DNA of 64,000 bases from Nectonema munidae (GCA_030549495.1 JAUIRK010001041.1:1-64000); one strand, 5' to 3'; counted from the stretch's first letter, positions 44,501 to 56,773 are shown. Program-made: numbers and translations. Notes: generated by a model not told the origin, from the sequence alone.

Positions 44501-46516
44501 GGAACACTATTTTTAAATTTTCACCATATGGAGTTAAGTCGAGCAGTGTGATCTATTTTTAAAGTTTTTAATCAATCATTTACAGATTTCAAAGTGTATT
44601 GTATTTTAAAAGCAAAAAAGTGTTTGCCAGGATATTAATACCTAAAAAATGGACCTTTTTTGCCACACTTGATATAAAAATATTGATCAGGGCCAGGCAT
44701 AGGAGAAATATTTTTACTGTTTCCGACTCCATGAATGCAAATTCTTTGGCTCCGCCAACTCCGGATCCCAATGAATGCTCTGTATGAATGCAGTCCATCG
44801 TGTTAAATGATTCAGATGCTTTAAATGCCAAGTTTTAATGAAAAATTAATAGAAGCGTGAATCACGCAATTCATTACGTTGTAGAACCTTTTGCAGTTTT
44901 GGAGCGCTGAGACATTTGCAGCACTAACAAATTGGCTTTCATTTATCGTAGTTTTGTGTATATTTGCTCTTGTTTGTTTCTATAAGGTAAAATAAATTCC
45001 AAATGATTTTTCTGAAGTTTTGCTCCTTAAATTAGCGCATAGGCAGTATCACAGAATAGTGATGATCAAATTGAGAACATTTCACTACATAGCACTTCAA
45101 CTTTGCATAATTTAAATAATTTGATGGGTCTCCAGGACTTCGAGACATCGGCAGTTTACTCTCTATACATAGTTAAACACTAATATTTTTCATTACAATT
45201 AAAAAAGTGTTAGAAAATAATTATCTACGTTTTCGGAAAAAACCGTAATAAAATACAAAAACAGTCTAACCTGTTTTAAAGCGCGACTTTGCGTAAGTCT
45301 TAACTAAATTTCATATATCTCTTATTCAATTTGATTCTATGAAAGCCCCACCTGTCTAACGCAGCCGACCGGTAACTGAAGAGCGCCAGCTAAAATCAAA
45401 AACTTAATTATGTTTTTGTTCTTGTATTCTGCTATAAATTTCTACTTGACCTTTACTCCTTTTGAAAATGTGTATTCTGTTGATAAAACTTTTTTCTTTT
45501 TTCAGGTAATGCTTTTCTATAAATTTCTTTTTACCTGTTTTGATTAGAATTTGTTTACATTAAAAAATATATGAGCAAATTCTCGTTTTATGACCTAAAG
45601 TTTGTATGAATATTTTATAATTAAAGCAATATTTTTACAAATTGGATTGTTCTGAAGGAACTGAAAAAAGATGAATTTGAAAGTTGTGTTTCCGTCTCAA
45701 TACTCACACTTTCACGGTTATAAAAAACTTGATAAAAGACTTATAAAAACTTGTAATAGACTAGAATCGACCGGCATAAAATTCCTTTCTCTTGATGACG
45801 ATAATGATGCTGTTGATTTTGAAGATGATAATAAGGAAAGTATAGTTGGTAAATCAAGGCAAAAGTATGCTCATTTTCTTAAGCTTTAGAATTTCTCAAC
45901 ACCTTTAAAAGTTTTACGTTCTATCATGGCAATGAATGCCTCAATAAATTTGCATTATTAAATGTTAATTTAAATCTCATAATTTTTTATGCGAATGCTT
46001 CAAACAAATTTTAAAAAGATCACGAATTTTTATTGGTGACTCCTCAAGTAAGCCACTCAAACTAGGTCCTCAGCCAGTCTGTCTAGCGTATATACAGATT
46101 AGAATCAAGGGGGTGGGCGACAAATGACCTGTTTGTCACCCCTAACTGACGTCCATGCTTACAATCGACATTTTATTTTTTATTATTATTTGAAACAAGA
46201 ACAAAACACATGTTTTTATATTTTTCTTTAATGTAATAAATCCTTGAACATTATAAGCTTGCAAATTTGTTAAAATGAGGATAATACATTAAGTATACAA
46301 TTTTTACAAAGTTAAGCGATTGAAAGTGGATGAGCAATTGAAATAAATGAAGACATATATAAAGACATCTTATATCAATGTTAATTAAAGATAAAGCTAA
46401 ATATTTTACCCGCATTCAATGTTTATGTTTCCATGCGTGCACGGCCCCGCAAAAATGATATCTGGGTACGAGACCGTGTAAGCCTCTGGCTTCTACAATA
46501 ACTGCTATATCTTTAG
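44501..46516. other. FAM13 intronic DNA
   Basis: Mostly AT-rich. A 72-codon ATG frame at 45671-45889 encodes a charged peptide with SLDDDNDAVDFEDDNKES. It has no recognised domain and no clear splice signals, so it is left uncalled. Confidence 0.35.
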
Positions 46517-46998
46517 GTCATATGCTGGATAACACATTAATAGCTATTCAATCCTCCAATCCTCTATCTTACTCTTCTCCTTTTCTACAAAGATCGCACC
46601 ATCCTTCCCAAATCGTCTTTAGTGATGACATTGACAACGAGAGAAGTTACGACCAAGATTTGCTGTGGCAGCAGTCCTCCAAGATGTCGCTCCATCCGCA
46701 AAAGCTTTTGCCAGGCGTAAACCTAAATGACTTTGAAGCCGTTCTACAGGAAAAGATTGAGGCGAAGGAAAAGAAGTCTCGCTTGAAAGCTTCTCTGATT
46801 GGCAGGCGCTTTTCTTTCTTCAACGACACACACCCCAACAACAGTCCTATGATCAACGTGGACATCCGTCATCACTCACCCACAAGGCGGTCTTCTTCAC
46901 CCAACATATTCACTTTTTCTCTGCCACACGACAAAGTTTCCTCTGTTAAGTTCGATAATGGCGACGATATCTACTCAACACTCCTTCAAGAGTACAGA
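46517..46998 (+). CDS. FAM13: FAM13-family gene exon 10
   Basis: A 482 bp exon after actgctatatctttag|. It enters in phase 1 (G+GT giving Gly) and completes the motif PTIHEG-HMLDNTLI from exon 9. It is Ser/Asp-rich with FSDDIDNERSYDQDLLWQQ, a Lys/Glu helix (FEAVLQEKIEAKEKKSRLK), SPTRRSSSPNIFTFSLP (a possible 14-3-3 or kinase site region, inference) and the end DDIYSTLLQEYR. It leaves at a consensus donor AGA|gtaagt in phase 0. YSTLLQEYR may correspond to the beginning of the last conserved FAM13 helix (IPELLEHLQEM). The following exon(s) should encode LR-FE and KAKLRLLE motifs. Confidence 0.85.
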
Positions 46999-47480
46999 GT
47001 AAGTATTTATATCGCTACACCTTTTACCTGCATTTCAAGCTTTCCTGATTCATTCCTGCACTACAACGGGTTAAAAGGAGAATGTAGATGTTTGCATACT
47101 TGTTAACATTTTAGATTGTTCATGGGCGATTTTTCGGCTTTTTTTTGGTAGAAAATCGCAATTACAACTACACATCTTATTTTTACAGCATTATAAATAT
47201 TTATTCTATAGAATGTGTTTCACAAGTTGCCAACATCATAAAATATCAATAATCACAATCTTTGAAATAGTTTATATGTAAGATACTTAAATTATGGGTT
47301 GTTATTCTCAGCAAATCTTATTAAAATATTTTTTTAAAAAAAAAGGTAAGATAACTAAAACGAGTACAAAAGCCGTGGCGATGCTTTGTTTTATACACAG
47401 GCATGCAAAATTTAAATTGCTCGCCCTGCATCCTATTTTTTTCATAGAAAATATGCTGCGTCGTACTTACTCACACATTA
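46999..47480. other. Intron after FAM13 exon 10
   Basis: Nothing supported. Confidence 0.35.
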
Positions 47481-47488
47481 TATACAGA

Positions 47489-47765
47489 CAGGGCCGGCCT
47501 TAGGCCACGGCAACCTATGCGGTCGCAGTGGACCCCGTGCTTCTCATTTTTCATTTTGATGATATTTTGTATGATTTCGCTAAATGCAAGTTCGCAAAGT
47601 AAAGTTACTTTGATCGTCATTTTGTGTTAATGAAAAAGTAATAAAACAAATCCTTTTTCTTTTTTCCAAAATCTTATTTCTTACTTTTAATCCTTTTTCC
47701 TACCCACACTGGGCCCCGCGCAATCCATTTTGCATAGGGCCCCGCGAACACTAGGGCCGGCCTTG
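47489..47765. mobile_element. hAT MITE with CAGGGCCGGCCTTA ends and perfect target duplication
   Basis: Ends CAGGGCCGGCCTTAG and CTAGGGCCGGCCTTG are inverted repeats around GGCCGGCC. Both flanks are TATACAGA, an exact 8 bp duplication. GC-rich subterminal GGCCCCGCG words contrast with the AT-rich surroundings. 277 bp, no coding sequence. Confidence 0.9.
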
Positions 47766-47773
47766 TATACAGA

Positions 47774-49150
47774 TCTGTATTGAAAGATCAAAGCACAATT
47801 TAAAAATCGCTTGCCTTGCATCCTATTTTCCTTATATAAAATAAATTGAGACTTTTTTGTTGTTGCAAATCCGCAATTTTAAGTCATCATAATTTAATTT
47901 TTAAATTTTTTGAAGGGCATGCTTTGCTTGCAATGAGGAGTCACACCTGGTATATAGACATAGTATAAATTTTTTTCTCCAAAAAAATAAAAATAGCTTT
48001 CATCCAATTCAACAATTTCTTTATTATAAAATAAACGCTTTATTTAGCAGCCTTCAACATGTGTTATCTAGGATCTAGCGCATAACAATTTGTTTTAATT
48101 GCGATCAGATTGGATCTTTTTTTACCATATTAAAAGTTCTTTCATACTCAGCCTTTAAGTTTGGAAAATATTTTTATAGAATACTAAATTTATTGATTTA
48201 TTTTTTCTTAAAGAAATTGATATTTTTTAATCGGGATAGTTAGCATGTAGTTGTAGGTGTATGGGAGAAATGTTATGGATTTTAATAGCAAAAATTTCCC
48301 TTCAAAATGTATAAAATTATGAGGATTTTTGAATATATTCATGCATTCGCCTTTCACCCGAGTTTATTTCTTTCTTTTTTAATCTTTATTCAACCATACG
48401 ATTTAAAATTAAACAGTTTTAAAGAGGTATATAGAGTAATTGTTTGAAATGTGATTAATTTTATGAAGAGTGAATATGATCATGAATATTGAAAATTTTA
48501 TCTTTTACTATTATCACATATACATTGTTATATCGTATAGAGAAAATCTTGAGTTTTCATCAACATTTGATAATGTAATCTGTTTTCTTTGGTGGCATAT
48601 CTTATTGATGTGACTTGTCTAATAACTCGATTTAACTCTAATCTGATTTATTTTTCATAGAATAGTTAGATTAAAAAATAGGTTAATATTTAAATGTTTA
48701 AAATACTCCTTTTAATTCCTAGTCATAGATACGAATCAAGTTATTGATTTGTTTCTCTCTAGTCAAAGCATGCACCCTGACTATTTAAAATAGTAAAATT
48801 GAGCGGAAAACAAATAAATCTTGGAAGGACTATTCCCTATCGAATATGTGTTTTTTGAAGTGAAGTTTTTTTTATATATAACAACAACAACAACGTAATT
48901 CCAAGACACCTAATGTTTGAAAATTTGAGTCAAACTTTTTTTTAGATCGGAGGCAATAAAAAAGAATAAAATTAATAAGTCTTCAATTTTAAAAAAGTCA
49001 TTTGAGTATAAACTTTTTAATCGAACAACTCTTTTGAAGGACTTGACGAAACTTTTATAAACATCCATTTTCATTATACAATTCATTACATGTTTTAGTG
49101 AGAATTTTTTTTAAAAGAGTGGTGAATAAAAATTGTAAATCGAACATTTT
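47774..49150. other. AT-rich DNA downstream of FAM13 exon 10
   Basis: Nothing supported. Confidence 0.35.
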
Positions 49151-49430
49151 AAAATTTTTATTTTAAGGTTTTGAAAGCTCGAATTAAGCTATGCAACGCT
49201 CTGATCAAAAAGTTTCAAGGTTTGCACGACTAACCTCTGTAAAATGTGGGAATGCACTTAGAACGATTACTCTATCTAAAACTGTACGGCAGATGTGATG
49301 GCGATACTTCAAGTCAAAATAATGAGGATCATTGCGATTCTTAACACGGCCTTGCAACGTTTTGATGCGCTCTTTGTACCATTAGTCGATTTCATTTTTC
49401 TATTCCAAATCCTATCTATCATCATCATAA
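49150..49430. other. Unresolved higher-complexity stretch
   Basis: This segment is less AT-biased than its surroundings. On the minus strand a frame of about 58 codons is open (KERIKTLQGRVKNRNDPH through CRTVLDRVIVLSAFPHFTEV), perhaps a transposase fragment. On the plus strand, 49168-49219 could be a phase-0 FAM13 exon (VLKARIKLCNALIKKFQ) between ttttattttaag| and CAAG|gtttgc. I cannot decide between these. Confidence 0.3.
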
Positions 49431-50844
49431 TTATCATGTATATTGTCTTGACTCGTTGCCTCCTTTCAAGACGGTATTTTATTTTTATAATATTATGAAA
49501 AAGATTTGCTATTTTATATCATTTTATTTACTTTCAACTTTTAGAATATATTTAAAAAAATATGGCCAATATATATGTATCGCCTTATGTTGTATTATTA
49601 TGCACTTACGAGTTAACATGATTTGAAAGTTGTGCTTTTAAACTTTATTTGAGTATATAAATTTTGTTGTGACTTTTTTTGAAAATTATAATTAAAAATG
49701 TGGATTGTTGCATATTAACACGTTTATTTATTTTTATTTTTCCCTCAAGATGTATTGATATTTAATTAGTGATAAAAATTCTCATTTTAATAAAGTTAAA
49801 GTTTCAAAGTTTTATTAAACAGAAGTATCCCATCATCTTAACATCCTCATCCGTGGATCATTTAAATTTCAGCATCCGCCTTTGCAATTTTCAAATATTT
49901 TTATTTTTCCTATTTACCCCAAATTTTTTTTTGTAATTTTTCAATTTTTACTTTATCCAAAATTTTTATGATAACACATATGCATTGACATCTCTCTAAA
50001 ATTTAAAATGTATACAACTTGCGTTTGCTAAGAATTGCAAATATGATATCCGCTTTCGCTAGGATGTCAAATTTGATACTCGCGTATGCTAAAAATACAA
50101 AAACATATGAGTATGATATGTTTTATATCGTATTATGTTGCAGCAGCTATTAGGAATCAAATGTTCACGAAAAGATACATGCATATAACAAAAAGAACAC
50201 ACATATATAAATGAAAATATAATATGTATTTAGGTGTAGCCAACTTTTGTTCTATTCACACACTTATGTAAGCGGATTTCATTTTACAAAATGTTCAATC
50301 ATTCTTCTAACATTTTATATAAATGTATTAGACCTAAGGAAAACTGTTTTTTAAAATCTTTTTCGATATCTGCACCTAGCTTCTACGGAATATTTAATAC
50401 GACTGCACCACATATCCAGTTGCTTTTGGATTGTCTACAAAATTTTGCTATCCGCTATATCATTAAGAAAGTCAGCTTTTTTGGTATTTGAAGAAGCCAT
50501 TTGATTTATTACGATGTCATCATAAAAGTTGACAAAGCAAAATTAAAAGAATTTTAAGTTTGATATAAGATAGATGCGAAACATTGTTTTACTTAAAGTA
50601 AAACTTTAAGTTTTACAATAAGTTTAAGTTTTACTTAAACTTATTTTTGTTTTATAAGCAACACAAATCTAAAGCTATTTATTTTTGAGATATCAGACTT
50701 GTGTAATATTTTGAATGTCTAGATAGTGTTAGTGTAAAATTAGCAATAGTGCTAGTATAACACACACTCACTCACTGAAATGCTTAAATTTCAAAAAGAG
50801 CAGTATATTCAAAAATTCATATGTGTATGATTATCATGGTGCTG
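49431..50844. other. AT-rich DNA
   Basis: No gene seen. 49840-50100 is similar, inverted, to 40130-40420. A self-complementary stretch of AAGTTTTAC/GTAAAACTT words lies at 50590-50640. Confidence 0.35.
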
Positions 50845-51411
50845 TGTCAAAACGCATGAAAACCAAAATACCCGATACCAAAACGCCTGAAAATAATAAT
50901 TCAGGCGTTACTATTTTTTGAAGTTTATTCTTTTTGGACAGTTTTCAAAACGGTCGATTTGACACGAAATGATAGTGATCATACAAAAATACATTATTTC
51001 TTTGGTTTGAAAAACAATTAACCTACCAATTTAAACGGAAAATCAGTTTGAAACCAAAAAGATGTGACTAGTTTAAACAGGAAAACAAGAATATAAATAA
51101 TTTCAGATTTTGGTTCAAAATTTCAGGAGTAGTTTGATTCGATAAGATTGAAAAATTGGGAATCTTGTATCTGTTTTTTATGCATGTGAAACGACAAAGT
51201 GTTAAATTTAACAAATTCTTAGAAAAATATATAAGATAATAACTGGAAAAAAGCGTAGATACAAGAAAAAATCTTACATTTTTAAATATTTTTTGTAGAT
51301 TCAAGTTTCAGGCGTTCTTGTATCGGGTGTTTTGATTTCGGGCGTTTTGGTTTCGGACATTTTGATTTCGGCCGTTTTGGTTTCGGACATTTGAATTTTG
51401 GTATTTTTAGC
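50845..51411. mobile_element. Foldback-like element made of 15 bp units
   Basis: The left arm (50845-50910) and right arm (51302-51411) are inverted repeats. Each consists of iterated 15 bp units of the type CCGAAA(t/c)CAAAACGC: three in the left arm, six or more in the right. The spacer of about 390 bp is AT-rich with no coding frame. The layout is that of foldback or subterminal-repeat DNA transposons; no known family is recognised. Confidence 0.65.
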
Positions 51412-52367
51412 GATGTGCAAGCTTTGTTTTAGAGAACTGAAAAATTTCTGAAAGTGAAAGAAATTTTTATATCGGAGTTGATTTCTGCATCCAAATACTT
51501 TTACTTAATAACATTTAGTTTATCTCTTATTCTTATTAAAATTTCTTTGGCAAATAATTTGATTTGAAATAAATAAAACTGAGGATGGAATGAAATGGTA
51601 AAAGGAAATATTTTTGTGTAAATGTAGATGAAATGGCGCTGAGACTTCATAAATAAATAAAAGTTGTAAAGAAAATAAATTGAAAACGTTGAGTAAATCT
51701 TTTATTTAACAAAATACCAGCAATAATATTTCGGTCACTATGACCTTCTTCAGATATATTTATATTACAAAAAAATCATTATAAAAGATTTGCTCAACGT
51801 TATCAATTTTTGTGTAAACTTTTTTCTTTTGTTACATTTTTTTAAAATTCAATAACCTAAACTTTCAGGTCAATATAAAAGCAATGTTTTGAAAAAAACT
51901 TTTAAAAATATTAATAAAAGTTGTAAATTTTATTTCACTATTTCTGGGTCACCGACCTTTAAAAGAGTTTTCAAAAATATTGGTTTCGCACCAAGTGGGC
52001 CCTCCTGAGGAAGTATAAAAATAATTGGCAAAAATTTTTTGCGTATGGTTGCGCCTACGGCTGATACATAAACCTACACAAGTCTAGTACCATCATATTT
52101 TAGAGGAAAAAGAACAATGTTTTTAACAAGGGTCTATAAATATATAGAAATAAATGCATTCTGCGCTCTGCAATAAAAAAATCAAATCTTTCAACGTGAT
52201 TTGAGCTAAGAAGTAGAAAACATGCATCTTCTTGAGTCAAATCTCAAGCACAAGCTCTTTTCTATAGACTTTTTTGGAAGCAGATATGATTACACGGCTG
52301 CATCAAGGACTGAGCTTGTAGTTCGCAATCGAGTAACTCAAGTACAAGATGCGTTCGGTATTCTTTT
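51412..52367. other. AT-rich DNA with a 30 bp inverted repeat
   Basis: Inverted arms at 51680-51710 (AACGTTGAGTAAATCTTTTA) and 51778-51807 enclose a 67 bp loop with TTTCGGTCACTATGACC next to TTCTTCAG. This motif type occurs at the ends of several animal mobile elements, but I cannot name it. Confidence 0.4.
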
Positions 52368-53264
52368 TTAACCCTTAAATGCATTAAATGGGTCCCAGAA
52401 GACCCATAAGTCATGTTTTATCATATTCTACACAAAATACAAAACTTCAATGAAACAATTTTTTGCTAATTGTCATATAACTAAAGGTTTTCATGTTTTA
52501 ATATTTTTTTTTAGAAAAAAATTTGCTAGAAAAAAATTAGAACAAAAATAGAATATAATCAGAAAGGTCCTTTGGGACCCATTTTATGAAAATATATGTT
52601 TTTAAGAAAATATAAGATAAAGAACGCATTTGTAACGTCAGAGTTTATACAACATACACTGAGATTAAATCAATAAATAATAAATCATTTTTCAACTCAA
52701 TGAAGATTCATTTGTATTGTTTTTTTTTCTTCAAATTTTAAGCTGCATTTTGAACACATTGACTTTCTTTTTACTGCAAAACGGACACTTTACTAAAAGA
52801 TCATTCAAGCACAGATGGTTCATCGTATTTGTCTAATACAGAAATTGATATGGAATGTGTAGAAGATGATCCAGTGAATACAATTGTTCAAAACAATTTT
52901 TTCTTACCTTTTGAACAGCCGACTACAAAGTTTACATGAAAATCTGGAAAAGAATGGGTTCCAAAAGCACCTCCAAAAAATGACACAATTATCAAACATT
53001 TTTTTCTTTGAAATGGGGTACAAAATACACATAGATGATCCTCTTCAATCATCCAGGTTGTTTTTTTAAAGAGAAGATAATTTCTGAGATTTTATTATCA
53101 ACTAATAAGCATGCCGAAATAAAAAAAGACTTGAAAAGAATAGACCAAGCTGAAATACTTGCCTTTTTACGATGACTTTATCTTCTTGGCGTATGTAAAT
53201 GTAACCGTGAAAGCTGAAAAAACTCATTGTTCACAAGGCTGGATCAAACTGGTAGAGTTATCCG
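52368..53264 (+). mobile_element. Second piggyBac remnant, 5' part
   Basis: TTAACCCTTAAATGCATTAA at 52368 begins a piggyBac-type end, with an ATGGGTCCCAGAAGACCCA palindrome repeated in part near 52565. Downstream, 52810-53215 encodes the start of a transposase in broken frames: SNTEIDMECVEDDPVN, SGKEWVPKAPPKNDTIIKH, then KEKIISEILLSTNKHAEIKK and CNRESLKK, in the order of the piggyBac N-terminal region. There are stops and frame changes. The body is cut by the hAT-type copy at 53265 and no 3' end was found. Confidence 0.7.
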
Positions 53265-53515
53265 TAGAGATGGGAAGAGTAGTCTTTAAATATCGGAATG
53301 GCATCGGAAAATTTCATTAACACCTACCAATACATCAATCCCAATTCCGTTTATTTTTAGGAGTATTTCAAAAAGATAAATTTTAAAACATATTTTAAAA
53401 TTTTAATAAATTAACTTTAAATTTTATTTAAGTCAATTTATTCATGTTCCAAATCCAAACACATAATTTTTTAAAAAAATGGCATCGTACAAAACTTTGA
53501 CATCGTCCCATCACT
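53265..53515. mobile_element. hAT MITE related to the element at 40.6 kb
   Basis: Left end TAGAGATGGGAAGA and right end ATCGTCCCATCACT resemble the TAGTGATGGGACGAT ends at 40594. Subterminal ATCGGAATGGCATCGG also fits. It is inserted in or next to the second piggyBac remnant. Confidence 0.6.
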
Positions 53516-56500
53516 TCTTTTTAGGCAGATAAAGAACAGTGATTTCGCCATCAGAAGTAATTAAAGAACAAATTGATGGGTGAGCTGAATGAGGATTGTC
53601 TAATTACAAAACGGTCTTTATAGCACTGGTTCTAAATCGAAAAAAATCATCCCTCAGCAAATAAAAAAAAATTTTTTTAATAAAATACTCGAGTATTTAT
53701 TAAAATTAATGAGACATTCATTCCGCTTTAGTTTCAATTTTATTTTTCCGATTCGAGGCTCTTTTTAGTCAAGTGGAAGACGCATGTCATGTTACGCATC
53801 TAGACGAATTCTGAAGAAGAGTGAAAAGTTTATTGCTTTGTAGCAACTATCATGACTGGCTGTATGTTTTTCACTTTTATTACTTTCTAGCTATTGACAA
53901 TGGATAACCTAGGATGAATGACGATACTAATGGGATTAAACAACACGGTGTATATAATCGATATATGATTATATATAGTACTAATCAAATTTGGATAAAA
54001 TATTATATAGATTTTAGAGTGAAGGAAAGATGCAACGTCTCCTGAAAGATACAAAAAAAAATAACCTCATGAAATCAGCAAAGTCAAAGGGTGGAGGCAT
54101 TTTTAACAAAAGTTTACTAAGATCTTTCACACCCCCTATATTTTCTCTTAGATGTGTGCCTGCACGCACCCCAGATTAAGAACCCCTACTTTAGAGTGAG
54201 ATTTTTGGAACAAAACTTTGTTTGAACCGATCTTCCAATCTTGAAAAGTAGCTGCCGTTATTCAGGCATTTTTAGATAGCTGGTACTGTTTTTCTATATC
54301 ATCCACAATAGCAAAAAGTACAAAAAAATTTATCAGGTGTTTGTTGCTCACAACATGTATGATTTAAGATTTTGTCTTTATGAAAGCTCAACGTTTGTGT
54401 TTAGGCTTTAGAACCACTTCCGTGAGTTCGCGGGAATCGGACATAAATTGTGGGTGCGGCTCATTTGTTTAAAACTTTCTACAGGGCCTGGTGGGTGTGA
54501 TTTCAATATTATTACTGCTGGTTGTCGTGGGTTAACTTGTAAAATTGCGGACATTTGCGAATCAATTCTTAAAAAATCGTATAATTTATAAGTTATATTC
54601 ATTCATATCTAATTGTATAAATTGTAACATCAGTAAGTACACACACACACACTGACACTTTTACATCATCAAAACTCCATTTCTTTCTTTAGACGAAGTA
54701 CATTTTTATTGCATATACAATGCGCTATATTGACGGAATTTTCCTACACCCTCTGTTGTTGCGCGTAATGTTTTATTGCGGGTATTTTTGTTTATTGCCT
54801 TTGTGGCTTCGACCTTCGCGAGTCTCAGTATAATATTAAATTCATTTTTTTTTATATTTTGTTTTGTCTAACTGTAATTTGTGCTACTTGAATATAATTT
54901 ACTCTTTTTGAATTCATTAAATTTATTCTTCTTATTGCGGGTTCAAAATGTTTAAATACGTGGCAGGACGGGTGTGGGCAAATTTTTACAGCCCCTTGCA
55001 AGCCTCTATTACGCATATATCAAGAGAAAAAAGATGAGAGTATAATTTCCAGAGTTTGTGCAAACCCACGAATACATACAAAATTTGTTTGGACTTATGA
55101 GATGAAGGAAAAAGTTAATATACTATTATTTTTCAAATTTTTGTCATTCATAATCGCAGGAACTGTGAAAATTCTGTAATATATTTGTTAGTCTTCGAAA
55201 AACAAAATGTCCTGTCTGCTGCTCATACCTTGCATAAGAGAATGAAAGTGAAGTTAAGCCTCCTTGAATAGATTTTATTCAACAGAATGAATTTTAATCG
55301 ATATGCACTTTCTTTCGCTGCTAAACTGGAATGAAGCTTCTTACATACACTTATCTATCATACAAGAGGTCAGAGATCCAAAGAGAGAAATCGATGCAGC
55401 ATATAATCGAAGATAACTTTTTAGCCACAGGTGTTTCCATAACATGAAAATTCTAAGTCTAGGTATGCAATTTTAAAAAAAATATGTTTTTAACAAAAAA
55501 TCATTCATTTTTTGATAAACCAAACCATAATGCTTCTCACTTTTTTTGATTTTTATGTAGCGCGGTCAGGCTTTACAGCAAAAAACACACCAAATATCAT
55601 AAGATAAGGAAAATCATTTATCAAAGTGTACCTTGCCAATTATTTTCTTATCAAAAGTGTTTTAGTAAAAAAAAGTCTCAAAATTTGTAAATTTGTAAAA
55701 TGTAAATGCTATCTTCTTTACAATTAGTTTATCAAAAGGCCGCCATAAGAATGCAATATAAATGAAATAAAGTTTTCTTCGTAAAAATTGTAATATTTTT
55801 TAATTTAACACTTTTTAATATGAAGAAAAAATTGGCAATCTTTGATAATATGCAGTTTATATAGATGATTTTTACTTTCTTGTGGTATTTGGTGGTACAT
55901 TATTCATATGTTTAATCTGACCATTGTATATTCGGTTAATTTTGCTTTTTTTTTTAACTAATAGTATAATGAATAAAAAGTGATTTTTTTTAATTTTCAA
56001 TACAAATTATGAAAACATTAAAATTGATTTAATTATTTTTAAAAGGATTTCGCTCTATTTTTTTCGGCCAAAAGTCACGCCCCTTCAGCACTAACATCAT
56101 TTGAAGCAGCTTCTTCTGCACCCTCCTCTCTCACCGTTCATATACTTAATTAGCTCTCTCTGACATTGACAGCTCTTCAAAGCTTCTTTCACGTTTTTAT
56201 CCTTTGATTCCGCTGAAGCGAAACTTTTGCAGAGTTGCGAAATTGAAGTCGATGATAGTCAACGATTTTAAAGCTAAAAAATTTAAAAAATTAAGAAACC
56301 GCATTTATCAAATTTAATTTTAGTAAAATGACCTTTCGTTTTTCGAATCCAAGAGTAGGAATTGTCTCTAAATATTTCATATTTTAAGGTATTTGTAGGC
56401 GGGGTTGGATTTTTGGAATTTGAGTGGCTCGGATATTTTTCCTCCCACTTCGTCACCCTGACTCGAGACATAGTACCACAGCGACTATATTCTGGGTAAG

Positions 56501-56773
56501 CAAGTAGAAAATCTTTGTTTTCTGGAAACATTAATTCCTATTGTCAGTGTTAGGATTGGTGTAGTGCAGAATAAGCATTAGTGTTAGTATATTACTGTTA
56601 ATGTTGAGTTTGGGTTTAGTGTTAGCGCAATCGCACATACCTACATTTACATATTAATTTTAAAGTTCCTACTTATTTGTATTAATACACGCGTGACACA
56701 AAAACATCTAGAATCGAGACATACATACATACATACGGATACATAGTACGCCCATATTGCTTGACATAAGACA
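53516..56773. other. Long AT-rich stretch without a recognised gene
   Basis: No coding exon, RNA gene or clear transposon terminus could be supported. (AC)n lies at 54638-54650 and (ACAT)n at about 56720-56738. Open frames at 54408, 56283 and 56647 show no domain. Confidence 0.35.

Larger units (their letters stand above)
20450..46998 (+). other. FAM13: FAM13-family gene, overall span (exons listed separately)
   Basis: Span of the one recognisable host gene. Vertebrate FAM13 proteins have a variable acidic middle and conserved coiled-coil C-terminal blocks; FAM13A/B also have an N-terminal RhoGAP domain, which FAM13C lacks. Here the exon chain 27070-27267, 27433-27659, 27725-27807, 28303-28426, 33974-34032, 37413-37471, 37532-37613, 42641-43111 and 46517-46998 has compatible splice phases throughout. 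It reproduces, in order, the KKI-K coiled coil, the PS.SDK block, the EK.SLQK…KPLY.(R/K)YR block and the (L/Q)P.I.EG block. A possible start exon is at 20450. No RhoGAP domain was found, and the final conserved exon (LR.FE…KAKLRLLE) was not located. Introns range from 60 bp to about 6.5 kb and are full of transposons. Confidence 0.75.

Noticed and set aside
45671-45889. 72-codon acidic ORF (SLDDDNDAVDFEDDNKES)
   Set aside because: No recognised domain, splice sites or conserved context; could be a chance frame or a small retrocopy fragment.
49168-49219. Plus-strand segment VLKARIKLCNALIKKFQ as the last FAM13 helix
   Set aside because: Similarity is weak, and a longer minus-strand frame covers the same bases; kept only as a finding, not as an exon.
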